Shown: positions 8,050 through 16,213 of the stretch, one piece after another
Position numbering within the stretch: the first letter of the stretch is position 1
How the letters are laid out: each line of letters opens with the position of its first letter
Source: Pseudomonadota bacterium
GTDB taxonomy: Bacteria; Pseudomonadota; Alphaproteobacteria; Sphingomonadales; Sphingomonadaceae
Assembly (NCBI GenBank): GCA_023422695.1
Contig: JAFAGN010000165.1
Span: 1-40,225, forward strand
DNA length: 40,225 bases
Direction: 5' to 3'
Translations under genes and position numbers: made by a program
Notes under the pieces: generated by a model
The model's database searches: none
What the model was told of the DNA's origin: nothing
Seen by the model: the letters and a program-made list of their open reading frames with translations, nothing else

Positions 8050-10590
8050 TCAACCGGCACTGCGGTCGCGATAGGCGAGCAGCCGCAATGCGTTGGCGAC
8101 CACCACCAGCGTCGAGCCCTCATGCGCGGCCACCGCGGGGCCGATGCCGAGACCGAGGATCGTTGCCGGGACAAGCACGACGACGATGCCGAGGCTCACC
8201 ACGAGATTCTGGCGGATGATCCGCCGCGTCTGGCGGCTGAGGCCGATTGCAAACGGTAGGTGAGCAAGATCGTCGGCCATGAGCGCAACGTCGGCGGTTT
8301 CGAGCGCGACGTCCGACCCGGCGGCGCCCATCGCGATCCCGACGGTCGCGCTCGCCATGGCCGGGGCATCGTTGACACCGTCACCCACCATCGCGACCGG
8401 CTGCTGGGCCTTGAGATCGCGAATGGCGTCGACCTTCTGATCGGGCATCAGGTCGCCCCAGGCCTCGTCGATCCCGACCTCGGCGGCGATGGATTCGGCG
8501 ACCTTCTGGTGATCGCCCGAGATCATGATCATCCGTCCGATTCCGAGCTCGCGGAGCTTGGCAATCGCCGTGCGCGCCGCCTCGCGCGGCGTGTCCATCA
8601 AGCCGATCGCGCCCAAATCGCGGTCGCCCATACGGACCACCATCGTCGTGCGTCCCTGCTCGCGGAGGCCTGCGATCGCCGTCGCCACTTCGCCGCCGAT
8701 CGGCGCGATGCCGTCTGCACCGAACATTTCGGCCTTGCCGATGAGGACGGTCTCGCCCTCGACCTTCGCCGTGACGCCGCGACCCGTCAGGCTGTTGAGG
8801 TCGTCCGCTACCGGTACGCGCGTCGACGTCAGCATGGCCTCGCCATCGCGCGCGATGGCAGCGGCAAGCGGATGATCGCTCAGCCGCTCGACCGCCACCG
8901 CGATGCGCAGCAGTTCCTCCTTCGGCACGCCGTTGGCCGGCAGGACGTCGGTGATGCGCGGCTTTCCCTCGGTGAGCGTTCCCGTCTTGTCGAACGCCAG
9001 CGCGGTCAGCGAGCCGAGATTTTCGAGCGGGCCACCGCCTTTGACCAGCACGCCGCCGCGCGCCGCACGCGCAACGCCCGACAGGACGGCGCTCGGCGTC
9101 GCGATGGCCAGCGCGCACGGGCTTGCCGCGACGAGGACCGCCATGGCGCGATAGAAGCTGTCGCGGAATGGCTCGTCGACAACGACCCAGGCGAAGAGCA
9201 GGACGAACACGAGCGCGAGCACGCTCGGCACGAAGATGCGCTCGAACTTGTCGGTGAAGCGCTGGGTCGGCGATTTCTGCGTCTCCGCTTCGCTCACCAT
9301 CTTCACGACCTTGGCGAGCGTCGTATCGGCGGCAAGACGGGTTACCGCGATCTCGATCGCGCCATAGCCGTTGATGGTGCCCGCGAAGACACGATATTTC
9401 CCGTCGAGTGCGTCGGGCTTTGCCGCAGCCTGCGCGCGATCGGCCACCGGTTCCTTGTCAACGGGGACGCTCTCGCCGGTAACCGGGGCCTGGTTGACCG
9501 CCGTGCGGCCAACGACGACGAAGCCGTCGGCAGCAAGTCGCTCATTGGGCTTGACGATGACGGTGTCGCCGATCGCCAGCTGATCGACGGAGACTTCGCG
9601 GGCCGTTCCGTCGACATCCTTCACCGTTGCGGTCTGAGGCGCCAGCTCGGCGAGCGCTTCGATCGCGCGCTTGGCACGGCCCATGGCATAATGTTCGAGC
9701 GCATGGCCGAGGCTGAAGAGGAAGAGGAGCAGCGCGCCTTCGGCCCAGGCGCCGAGCGCTGCGGCGCCGGCTGCGGCGACGAGCATCAGCGTGTCAATCT
9801 CGAAGCGCTTGAGCTTCAGATTCTCGATGGCCTCGCGGACGGTAAACCAGCCGCCGAAACCATAAGCGGCGATATAGAACGCGAGCGGCACCCACTCCGG
9901 CACCGCGGCGAGCTTCTCGATCGCGAAGCCGATGCCGAGGACGAGACCGCACAGCAGCGCGAAGATCAGTTCGGTCCGCTCGCCGAATATACCGCCATGA
10001 TCATGGCCATGGTCGTGGCTATCCTCGCCCGTATGGCTATGTTTGTGGTCAGGCCCATGCGCATGATCCGGCCCATGGTCGTGGCCATCATCGCCATGTT
10101 GGTGGGCGGCTTGCGCCGGGACAGCCGCGGCGACGGCAGCTGATTTCTGGGTGACGCCCATATCCGAAAGCACCTTCCTGATGATGTCGACCGAGGTTTC
10201 CGAGCGCTGGAACTCTGCCCGCAGCGTCCCTGCCGCGCCGACTTCGGCCTCGATCACGCCCGGTATTTCGCGAAGACGCAGCCCGATCGTCCGCGCACGC
10301 CGCGCGTGGCCAACGCCTTCGAGGTCGTCCCAAAAGAGATGCTGATATTGGCCTGTGAGCTCGGCACCGGCGCTACGCGCGAGCTGCCGCACGCGTTCGA
10401 GCGGGAGAATATCCGGACGGTAATGAATGCAGAGCTGCGGCGGCGAACCGTCGCTCGAGCGGACCACATGGACCTTGTCGACGCCTTCGCGTCCTTCGAG
10501 TTCGCTCGTCAGGCGTGCGACGCAGCGGTCGGCAGTATCGGCGACTTCGGGGAGGAGAAGCGGAATATCGAGCCGCAACTGGTCACTCAT
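8050..10590 (-). CDS. P1B-4 type heavy-metal P-type ATPase with His-rich N-terminal linker
   Basis: An 846-residue ATP-driven metal exporter. Motifs in order: His/Asp-rich segment 163-199; TGES 371-374; SPC at 490-492 in the membrane metal site; phosphorylation site DKTGT 534-538; HP at 573-574; GDGVND 736-741; HEGST 823-827 in the last membrane helices. SPC plus HEG[G/S]T defines the P1B-4 group (CtpD, CoaT, PfeT), known for Co, Fe or Ni, sometimes Zn. The N-terminal 150 residues look like two ferredoxin-fold HMA-like domains without CxxC. Metal specificity cannot be read with certainty; the His stretch suggests Zn/Co/Ni storage or sensing. The ATG at 10590 has AAGGA upstream. A structured leader (10618-10756) precedes it. 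It shares orientation with the RND pump downstream. Confidence 0.9.
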   Translation of the reverse strand: MSDQLRLDIPLLLPEVADTADRCVARLTSELEGREGVDKVHVVRSSDGSPPQLCIHYRPDILPLERVRQLARSAGAELTGQYQHLFWDDLEGVGHARRARTIGLRLREIPGVIEAEVGAAGTLRAEFQRSETSVDIIRKVLSDMGVTQKSAAVAAAVPAQAAHQHGDDGHDHGPDHAHGPDHKHSHTGEDSHDHGHDHGGIFGERTELIFALLCGLVLGIGFAIEKLAAVPEWVPLAFYIAAYGFGGWFTVREAIENLKLKRFEIDTLMLVAAAGAAALGAWAEGALLLFLFSLGHALEHYAMGRAKRAIEALAELAPQTATVKDVDGTAREVSVDQLAIGDTVIVKPNERLAADGFVVVGRTAVNQAPVTGESVPVDKEPVADRAQAAAKPDALDGKYRVFAGTINGYGAIEIAVTRLAADTTLAKVVKMVSEAETQKSPTQRFTDKFERIFVPSVLALVFVLLFAWVVVDEPFRDSFYRAMAVLVAASPCALAIATPSAVLSGVARAARGGVLVKGGGPLENLGSLTALAFDKTGTLTEGKPRITDVLPANGVPKEELLRIAVAVERLSDHPLAAAIARDGEAMLTSTRVPVADDLNSLTGRGVTAKVEGETVLIGKAEMFGADGIAPIGGEVATAIAGLREQGRTTMVVRMGDRDLGAIGLMDTPREAARTAIAKLRELGIGRMIMISGDHQKVAESIAAEVGIDEAWGDLMPDQKVDAIRDLKAQQPVAMVGDGVNDAPAMASATVGIAMGAAGSDVALETADVALMADDLAHLPFAIGLSRQTRRIIRQNLVVSLGIVVVLVPATILGLGIGPAVAAHEGSTLVVVANALRLLAYRDRSAG

Positions 10591-10617
10591 GATGCAATCC
10601 TTTTCTTCTATCAAATC

Positions 10618-10756
10618 CGGGAGGAGCCAGGCGGCGCTCGCCCCTCCCGAAAGGATGAGGTGCGGGAGCCTTGGTGGGTTGCGACCCCCTCCCGCACCTC
10701 CTTGACCGCCAGTGACCCTCGACCGGGGTGGCGGGGGCAAAGAGCCAAGGGCTCCC
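10618..10756 (-). promoter_or_regulatory. Structured leader upstream of the ATPase gene with mutually exclusive stems
   Basis: This lies in the 189-base gap between the SRPBCC stop and the ATPase start. Read as RNA on the minus strand, three elements occur: A (10756-10745, GGGAGCCCUUGG), B (10700-10689, GAGGUGCGGGAG) and C (10674-10657, CCAAGGCUCCCGCACCUC). B and C form a perfect 12-bp stem with a further GGGU/ACCC closing pair inside. A and C can instead form 11 pairs with one bulge. Both options use the CUCCC of C. A third stem, CGGGAGG/CCUCCCG (10649-10643 with 10624-10618), lies between these and the ribosome site. This resembles an attenuator or sensing leader. No oligo-U run follows, so control by termination is not obvious. 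The ligand, if any, is unknown. Confidence 0.45.
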
Positions 10757-10779
10757 GGCGGCCAAGATCTCATTGTCCT

Positions 10780-11250
10780 TCATGCGCGCCGACCACTCGG
10801 ACGGGCGTAACGGGACTGAACCGTCGTGCGACGGAGTTGCTGTTCGAGCGCCATGTTCGAGCGCTTGAGAAAAACGCTGCAAACCCGTCGAAGCATAGGA
10901 TAGGCAAGCCACGAGAAGAGACCTCCGCATACGAGACGGTGGGTGATCTCTACTCCCTGCCCGAGCTTTTCGAGCCGGTAGCTTTCTTCGATGACGAGAA
11001 GCCCGCGCGTGCCTGTCTGCCACGAGAAGCCGGTCAGCCAGTCGAGACCGGTAATTCGCCCCTCGGAGGCAAATTCCGGACCGTGCTTCCCGCGCGGTGC
11101 ATAGACATAGTCCACTCGCTCGTCGTCGCCCGGCCGATCGGTGAACCGAAGCGTCGGGTGCCAGTCGCCATAGCGCTCGATATCGACGAGCAGTCGCCAG
11201 ACGCGACCGATCGGAACCCGCAGGCGGAGCGAGGTGCCTACCGAGAACAT
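10780..11250 (-). CDS. SRPBCC (START-like) domain protein, copy 2
   Basis: A 156-residue protein with the SRPBCC outline: RLRVPIGRVWRLLVDIERYGDWHP at the N-terminus, central strands, then VIEESYRLEKLGQGVEITH, a GGLFSWLAYP turn and a long C-terminal helix. It resembles the copy at 4327-4812 in length and in the EESY and F-x-WL positions, so the two are probably distant paralogs. Binding of a lipid or other hydrophobic molecule is typical for the fold; the ligand is unknown. The ATG has a strong GAGGAGG site six bases upstream. It is flanked by the DUF190 gene and the metal ATPase in the same orientation. Confidence 0.65.
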   Translation of the reverse strand: MFSVGTSLRLRVPIGRVWRLLVDIERYGDWHPTLRFTDRPGDDERVDYVYAPRGKHGPEFASEGRITGLDWLTGFSWQTGTRGLLVIEESYRLEKLGQGVEITHRLVCGGLFSWLAYPMLRRVCSVFLKRSNMALEQQLRRTTVQSRYARPSGRRA

Positions 11251-11331
11251 CGGTAACCTCCTCGCTCTCGCAAGCTGGTCCGCGACGCAGGCCGGGGACC
11301 TGCGCCGCGGTGGAAACCGGCAAGGTGCCGG

Positions 11332-11676
11332 TCAGCTCTGAACATCGGGAGGCTCCGCGGCAGATTTTCCGCCAAGGATTTCAACCGCTTCAAGGGTGAT
11401 GAGCCCGATATCGGGTATCTCCCCCAGCTGCCCCGCAAAGTCGCGGAGCCGCTGCTCCTCGTCGATGATCTCGATCACGACCGCCCGGTCATTCTCCAGC
11501 GCATGTTTGCGGTGGAGATGCGCCGAGCGACCGAAACCGAGAACCGCTTCGAGCACCGTAACGCCTGCCAGCTTTTGCTGGCGAGCGAGTTCGGAGATGA
11601 ACTCGAAGACCCGCTGATCGCCGAAGAAGGCGGATTCATCGGTGTAGATGCGCAAGAGCTTGGATGCTTTTGTCAT
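11332..11676 (-). CDS. DUF190 (PII-like) small protein
   Basis: A 114-residue cytoplasmic protein. KLLRIYTDESAFFG at the N-terminus, the central GVTVLEAVLGFGRSAHLH and RAVVIEIIDEEQRL match the DUF190 family, which has a ferredoxin-like fold related to PII signalling proteins. The family often sits beside ion transporters (for example CrcB/fluoride and RND pumps), and a regulatory role by ligand or metal binding has been proposed. Here the gene begins 12 bases after the stop of czcA, so it belongs to the pump operon. A GGGAG site precedes the ATG. The Ala/Glu/Pro tail (about residue 102 on) is poorly conserved. Confidence 0.8.
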   Translation of the reverse strand: MTKASKLLRIYTDESAFFGDQRVFEFISELARQQKLAGVTVLEAVLGFGRSAHLHRKHALENDRAVVIEIIDEEQRLRDFAGQLGEIPDIGLITLEAVEILGGKSAAEPPDVQS

Positions 11677-11688
11677 GACAGTCTCTCC

Positions 11689-14600
11689 CTATTCCGTGAC
11701 CGGCTGGACCGCCGGCTCCGCTTTCCGCTTCAGGAACTTCGGCTGCCAGTCCGCCCCGAGAACGACCTTTGCGATCGCGGGGAGAACGAGCAGCGTCAGG
11801 ATCGTCGCCGCGATGAGGCCGCCGATGACGGTCGTCGCGAGCGGCTTCTGCACTTCGGCACCCGTGCCGGTCGCGATCGCCATCGGCACGAAGCCGATCG
11901 CGGGCACGAAACCGGTCATGATCACCGCGCGCATCTTCTCGGTCATGCCCTCACGGATTGCCTCCGTGAGCGGGACATCATTCTCGAGCCGCTCGCGGAT
12001 CGCCGTCATGACGACGAGACCGTTGAGCACCGCGACGCCGGCAAGGCAGATGAAGCCCACAGCCGCCGAGACCGAGAAGTTGATGCCCGTAAGCGCGAGG
12101 GTGAACACCCCGCCCGCGAGGCCCAGCGGCACCGCAAGGAACACAGCGGTCGCGCGTCCGAAGGTGCCGAGCGCCATGTAGAGCAGGATGAAGATACCGG
12201 CGAAGCAGAGCGGAACCACGATGGAGAGCCGCTTCGACGCAGCCTGCAGGCTTTCGAACTGCCCGCCCCATTCGAGATAATAGCCCGAGGGGAGCTTCAC
12301 ATTGGCGATCTTCGCCTGCGCTTCGGCTACAAAGGACCCCGCATCGCGGCCTTCGAGGTTCACCTGCACGACGACGCGCCGCTTGCCATTTTCGCGGCTG
12401 ATCTGGTTGAGCCCTTCGGTCAGCCGGATCTGCGCCACCTGGGCGAGCGGTATCTGTCCGCGGTTCCCGCCTTCTGAGGGCAGGAGGACAGGAAGCGCGC
12501 GGATGTCGTCGAGATTGACACGGGTCGCGTCAGGCACGCGGACGGTAATGTCGAACCGGCGGTCGCCTTCGTAAAGGAGACCTGATTCCCGCCCACCGAG
12601 CGCCGCCGACACAGTGTCGGCCACTTCCTGGACCGACAGTCCGTAGCGTGCGATCGCATTGCGATCGAGCTGCACGTCCAGCATGGGAGCGCCGCCAACC
12701 TGGTCGGCCTTGACGCTTCCCGCACCCGGGATGCCCTGCAGCACACGCACCATCTCGTTCGCGGCGAGCGACATCTTGTCGAGGTCGTCGCCGTAGAGCT
12801 TGATGGCGACGTCGCCGCGGACACCCGCGATTAGTTCGTTGAAGCGAAGCTCGATCGGCTGGCTGACTTCATAGAGCTGGCCGAGTTGGCCGCCAGCGGC
12901 CTTCTCGATACGCTCGACGACATCGGCCTTGGAATCGACGCCCGCCGGCCACTGATCTTGCGGCTTCAGGATGATGAAGCCGTCCGAGATGTTCGGCGGC
13001 ATCGGGTCGGTCGCCACCTCGGCAGTGCCGGTTTTCGAGAACATCAGTTCGACTTCAGGCAGGCTCGAAATCGCCGTCTCGACATTGAGTTGCATGGCCA
13101 GCGACTGTTCGAGGCTCACCGAAGGCACGCGCGTCGAGGCGAGCGCCATATTCTTCTCGTCGAGCTGCGGAATGAATTCCGAGCCGAGCAGTCCGAATGC
13201 CGGGATGGCAAGGACGAAGAAGGCAAAGCCGCCGGCGATGAAAGCCCAGGGCTTTGCGAGCGCCTTGTCGAGTAGCGGGAGATAGCGCTCCTTCGACTTG
13301 CGGATCGCCCACACCTCCTTCTCGGCAACCTTGCCGCGGATCATCAGCGCGACAAGCGCCGGAACCAGCGTGATCGCGAGAATGAAAGCCGCCACGAGCG
13401 CGAGCATGATGGTGATGGCCATCGGCGAGAAGGTCTTGCCCTCGACGCCCGTGAACATCAGCAGCGGTGCGAAGGCGAGCAGGATGATCGCCTGCCCGAA
13501 GACTGTCGGTTTGATCATCTCCTGGCTGGCGCGCATCGTCTCCTCGAGACGTTCGCGAAGATTGAGCAATCTCCCTTCATGTTCCTGCCGGTGCGCCAGT
13601 CTGGCGAGGCAGTTTTCGATGATGATCACCGCCCCGTCGACGATCAGACCGAAGTCGAGCGCGCCGAGGCTCATCAGGTTACCGGGCACCCGGAATGCGT
13701 TCATGCCCATCGCCATCATCAGGAAGGAGAAGGGGATGACGAGCACCGCGATGATCGCGGCGCGCCAGTTGCCGAGCAGGAAGAAGAGCGCGGCCGCAAC
13801 GAGCAGCGCGCCTTCGGTGAGGTTCTTTTCAACCGTGCCGACGGTCGCGTTCACGAGCTTGGCGCGGTCGAGCACCACCTTCACTTCAACGCCCGGCGGC
13901 AGGGTCTTCGACACCTGCGCGATCTTCGCCGAAACATCCTCCGCAACAGTGCGGCTGTTTTGTCCGATCAGCATGAGCACGGTCCCGATGACCGCCTCCT
14001 TGCCGTTCATGCTGCCCGCACCGGTGCGAAGGTCGCCACCGATCTTCACATTGGCAAGCTGTCCAACCGTCACGGGCACGCCGCCGCGCGTCGCGACGAC
14101 GGCATTGCGGATTTCGTCGACCGAGCGCACGCGTGCATCGACGCGCACGAGATAGGCCTCGCCGGCCCGGTTGTAGTAGTTGGCACCGACCGCGAGATTG
14201 GCGCGTTCGAGGGCTTCGCCCAGTTCGCTATAGGAAATGCCGTAGCTGGTGAGGCGGGTCGGATCGGGTTCGACCACGAAGGTCTTGGCATAGCCGCCGA
14301 TCGAATCGACGCCCGCGACGCCGCCGACAGACTTCAATTGCGGGCTGACGATCCAGTCCTGAACCGTACGAAGATAGCCCGATTTGGCAATCTCGTCGGT
14401 GAGGATATCGCCCTCGGGGGTCAGGTAGCTGCCGTCGGGCTGCCAGCCGGGTTGGCCCGCGACCTTCTTGGCGCCCTTCCCATCGGGAAATTTATAGCCG
14501 ACGGTATACATGACGACCTCGCCGAGGCCCGTCGTCACGGGACCGATCTGCGGCTGGGCCCCATCGGGAAGATTCTCGCCCGCCTGGAGAAGCCGTTCGC

Positions 14601-14931
14601 CCACCTGCTGGCGCGCGAAATAGAGGTCGGTTTCATCGGTGAAGATTGCCGTCACCTGGCTGAAGCCGTTGCGCGAGATCGAGCGTGTCGTCTCGAGCCC
14701 CGGAATGCCAGCCAGCGAGATTTCGATCGGGTAGGTTACGAGCTTCTCGATTTCGACCGGCGAAAGACGCGGATCGATCGTGTTGATTTGCACCTGCTTG
14801 TTGGTGATGTCGGGAACGGCGTCGATCGGCAGCTTGGTGAGCTGCCAGACGCCGAGCCCGGCTATCACGAGAAAGAGAAAGAGAACCGCCCAGCGTGCGC
14901 GGACGGATAGCGCTATCAGTTTCGCGATCAC
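11689..14931 (-). CDS. czcA: CzcA-type heavy-metal RND pump (first copy)
   Basis: A 1,080-residue inner-membrane pump of the HME-RND group. Near the N-terminus KLPIDAVPDITNKQVQIN is the family signature. TM4 contains LDFGLIVDGAVIIIEN, giving Asp426, Asp432 and Glu439, equivalent to D402, D408 and E415 of Cupriavidus CzcA, the proton/metal relay of Zn/Co/Cd/Ni pumps. The periplasmic loop has an insert around residues 150-190 compared with the other copy in this window. It works with CzcB (periplasmic adaptor, stop four bases upstream) and CzcC (outer-membrane channel) to expel divalent cations. Substrate is inferred from motif class only. The two czcA copies are clearly diverged, so this is not a recent duplication. 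Confidence 0.92.
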   Translation of the reverse strand: MIAKLIALSVRARWAVLFLFLVIAGLGVWQLTKLPIDAVPDITNKQVQINTIDPRLSPVEIEKLVTYPIEISLAGIPGLETTRSISRNGFSQVTAIFTDETDLYFARQQVGERLLQAGENLPDGAQPQIGPVTTGLGEVVMYTVGYKFPDGKGAKKVAGQPGWQPDGSYLTPEGDILTDEIAKSGYLRTVQDWIVSPQLKSVGGVAGVDSIGGYAKTFVVEPDPTRLTSYGISYSELGEALERANLAVGANYYNRAGEAYLVRVDARVRSVDEIRNAVVATRGGVPVTVGQLANVKIGGDLRTGAGSMNGKEAVIGTVLMLIGQNSRTVAEDVSAKIAQVSKTLPPGVEVKVVLDRAKLVNATVGTVEKNLTEGALLVAAALFFLLGNWRAAIIAVLVIPFSFLMMAMGMNAFRVPGNLMSLGALDFGLIVDGAVIIIENCLARLAHRQEHEGRLLNLRERLEETMRASQEMIKPTVFGQAIILLAFAPLLMFTGVEGKTFSPMAITIMLALVAAFILAITLVPALVALMIRGKVAEKEVWAIRKSKERYLPLLDKALAKPWAFIAGGFAFFVLAIPAFGLLGSEFIPQLDEKNMALASTRVPSVSLEQSLAMQLNVETAISSLPEVELMFSKTGTAEVATDPMPPNISDGFIILKPQDQWPAGVDSKADVVERIEKAAGGQLGQLYEVSQPIELRFNELIAGVRGDVAIKLYGDDLDKMSLAANEMVRVLQGIPGAGSVKADQVGGAPMLDVQLDRNAIARYGLSVQEVADTVSAALGGRESGLLYEGDRRFDITVRVPDATRVNLDDIRALPVLLPSEGGNRGQIPLAQVAQIRLTEGLNQISRENGKRRVVVQVNLEGRDAGSFVAEAQAKIANVKLPSGYYLEWGGQFESLQAASKRLSIVVPLCFAGIFILLYMALGTFGRATAVFLAVPLGLAGGVFTLALTGINFSVSAAVGFICLAGVAVLNGLVVMTAIRERLENDVPLTEAIREGMTEKMRAVIMTGFVPAIGFVPMAIATGTGAEVQKPLATTVIGGLIAATILTLLVLPAIAKVVLGADWQPKFLKRKAEPAVQPVTE

Positions 14932-14934
14932 GGT

Positions 14935-16104
14935 CTATTCCTCCTCGCCCGCGCCCTTGCCGAGTTCGGCCTTGAGCAGGAAAGCGTTCTTGGTCGCGAC
15001 GATCTGGCCGGGCTTCAGCCCCGAAAGGATTTCGACACGGCCCGCGCTACGCTGGCCGACAGTGACCTGCTGCGCGCGGAAGCCGTCCTTCGTGCGGACG
15101 AACACCACGTCGCGGCCTTCGAGCGTCTGGAGGGCTTCGTCGGCGATCACGATCCGGGCCGGCCCACCGGTTTCAGCGCCGCGGCTCGGAAGCAGCCGCA
15201 CCCGGACCGCGAGGCCCGGCTGCAACGCCCCGGGCACATCGAGTACGGCGGTTGCCGAGCGCGTGTCGCCGGAAAGGCCGGGCGTTACGGCCCGCACGCG
15301 GGCATCGATCGTCCGACCGTCGGGAAGCTCGATGATCGCACGGTCTCCGGGCGAGAGCCGCTGCGCGTCGGCCGGGCCGACCGCGGCCTCGATCTGCACC
15401 TTGCTGGGATCGGCAACCCGGTACAATTCGGTTTCGGGCTGAACGAAGGCGCCAAGGCTGGCGTTCTCGGCCGTGATACGCCCAGAAATCGGGCTTGCCA
15501 CGATGACGCTGCTGCCATCGCGCGTGACCTGCGCGGCGCTCGCCGCGGCACGCGCGCGCTGCGCTTCGGCCGCGGCGGCCGCGGCTTCGGCTTGCGCCTG
15601 CTCATAGTCGACGCGCGCCGACACCTTCTGGTCGAACAGGGTCTTCTCGCGGTGGAGATTTTTCTGCGCGAGCGTCGAGCGCGCATCGGCGGCAATCCGT
15701 TCGGCCGCAATCTGGGCGGCGTCGCGGCTTTGCACGATCGCGATCGTCTCACCGGCGCTGACCGGATCGCCGAGCCGCTTGAAGAGACGGGTGACCGCGC
15801 CGCCCGCGCGGGCGGTGACGATCGCCTCGCCGGTCGGCGCGGCGGTAACGGTCGCTTGCGAGATGATTTCCGAACCGAGTCCGCCAGCGCCGATCGTCTC
15901 GACGCCGATCTCGGCGGCCTTGATCGCTTCGGGCGTGATGGCGAGGCTGCTCGGAAGGGCTTCGCTCGCCGCTTCCTTTTCGCCTTCGGCAGCCGGTGCG
16001 GCCGCCGGGTCGGCGGTGCAGCGTGCAACGCCGAAGCCCGTGACGGCAGCGAGTATCATGGCGCCCGCGACAGTGCCGAGAAGACGCTTGTCCTTGGTGA
16101 TCAT
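14935..16104 (-). CDS. czcB: CzcB-type periplasmic adaptor (first copy)
   Basis: A 389-residue membrane-fusion protein. It has an N-terminal membrane segment (about residues 9-27) and then a Glu/Ala-rich linker. The lipoyl halves (ARAGGAVTRLFKRLGDPVSAGE and VASPISGRITAENASLGAFV) are separated by about 90 residues of Ala/Glu/Arg-rich heptad sequence that forms the alpha-hairpin contacting CzcC. The beta-barrel and membrane-proximal domains follow to the C-terminus. It bridges CzcA and CzcC. The start at 16104 has GGAG about eight bases upstream. Only three bases separate its stop from the czcA start. Unlike the second copy in the window, it keeps the hairpin. Confidence 0.88.
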   Translation of the reverse strand: MITKDKRLLGTVAGAMILAAVTGFGVARCTADPAAAPAAEGEKEAASEALPSSLAITPEAIKAAEIGVETIGAGGLGSEIISQATVTAAPTGEAIVTARAGGAVTRLFKRLGDPVSAGETIAIVQSRDAAQIAAERIAADARSTLAQKNLHREKTLFDQKVSARVDYEQAQAEAAAAAAEAQRARAAASAAQVTRDGSSVIVASPISGRITAENASLGAFVQPETELYRVADPSKVQIEAAVGPADAQRLSPGDRAIIELPDGRTIDARVRAVTPGLSGDTRSATAVLDVPGALQPGLAVRVRLLPSRGAETGGPARIVIADEALQTLEGRDVVFVRTKDGFRAQQVTVGQRSAGRVEILSGLKPGQIVATKNAFLLKAELGKGAGEEE

Positions 16105-16213
16105 ATTCTATCTCCGCTGTTGATGCGGTTCGCGCGCCGACCGGCGGCGCACCCCTGTTGAGTTGGAAGGACGATGGCGAAGATGCCCCCGTCCACTGGA
16201 AGGCTCGGCGCGC

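Noticed and set aside
4847..8074. A 1,075-codon open frame on the plus strand opposite the RND pump
   Set aside because: It is an antisense shadow caused by high GC. The minus strand encodes a complete RND pump with membrane helices and relay residues, while the plus frame is Arg/His/Asp-rich with no family pattern.
8260..10143. A 627-codon plus-strand open frame opposite the P-type ATPase
   Set aside because: Antisense shadow of an intact ATPase with all catalytic motifs on the other strand.
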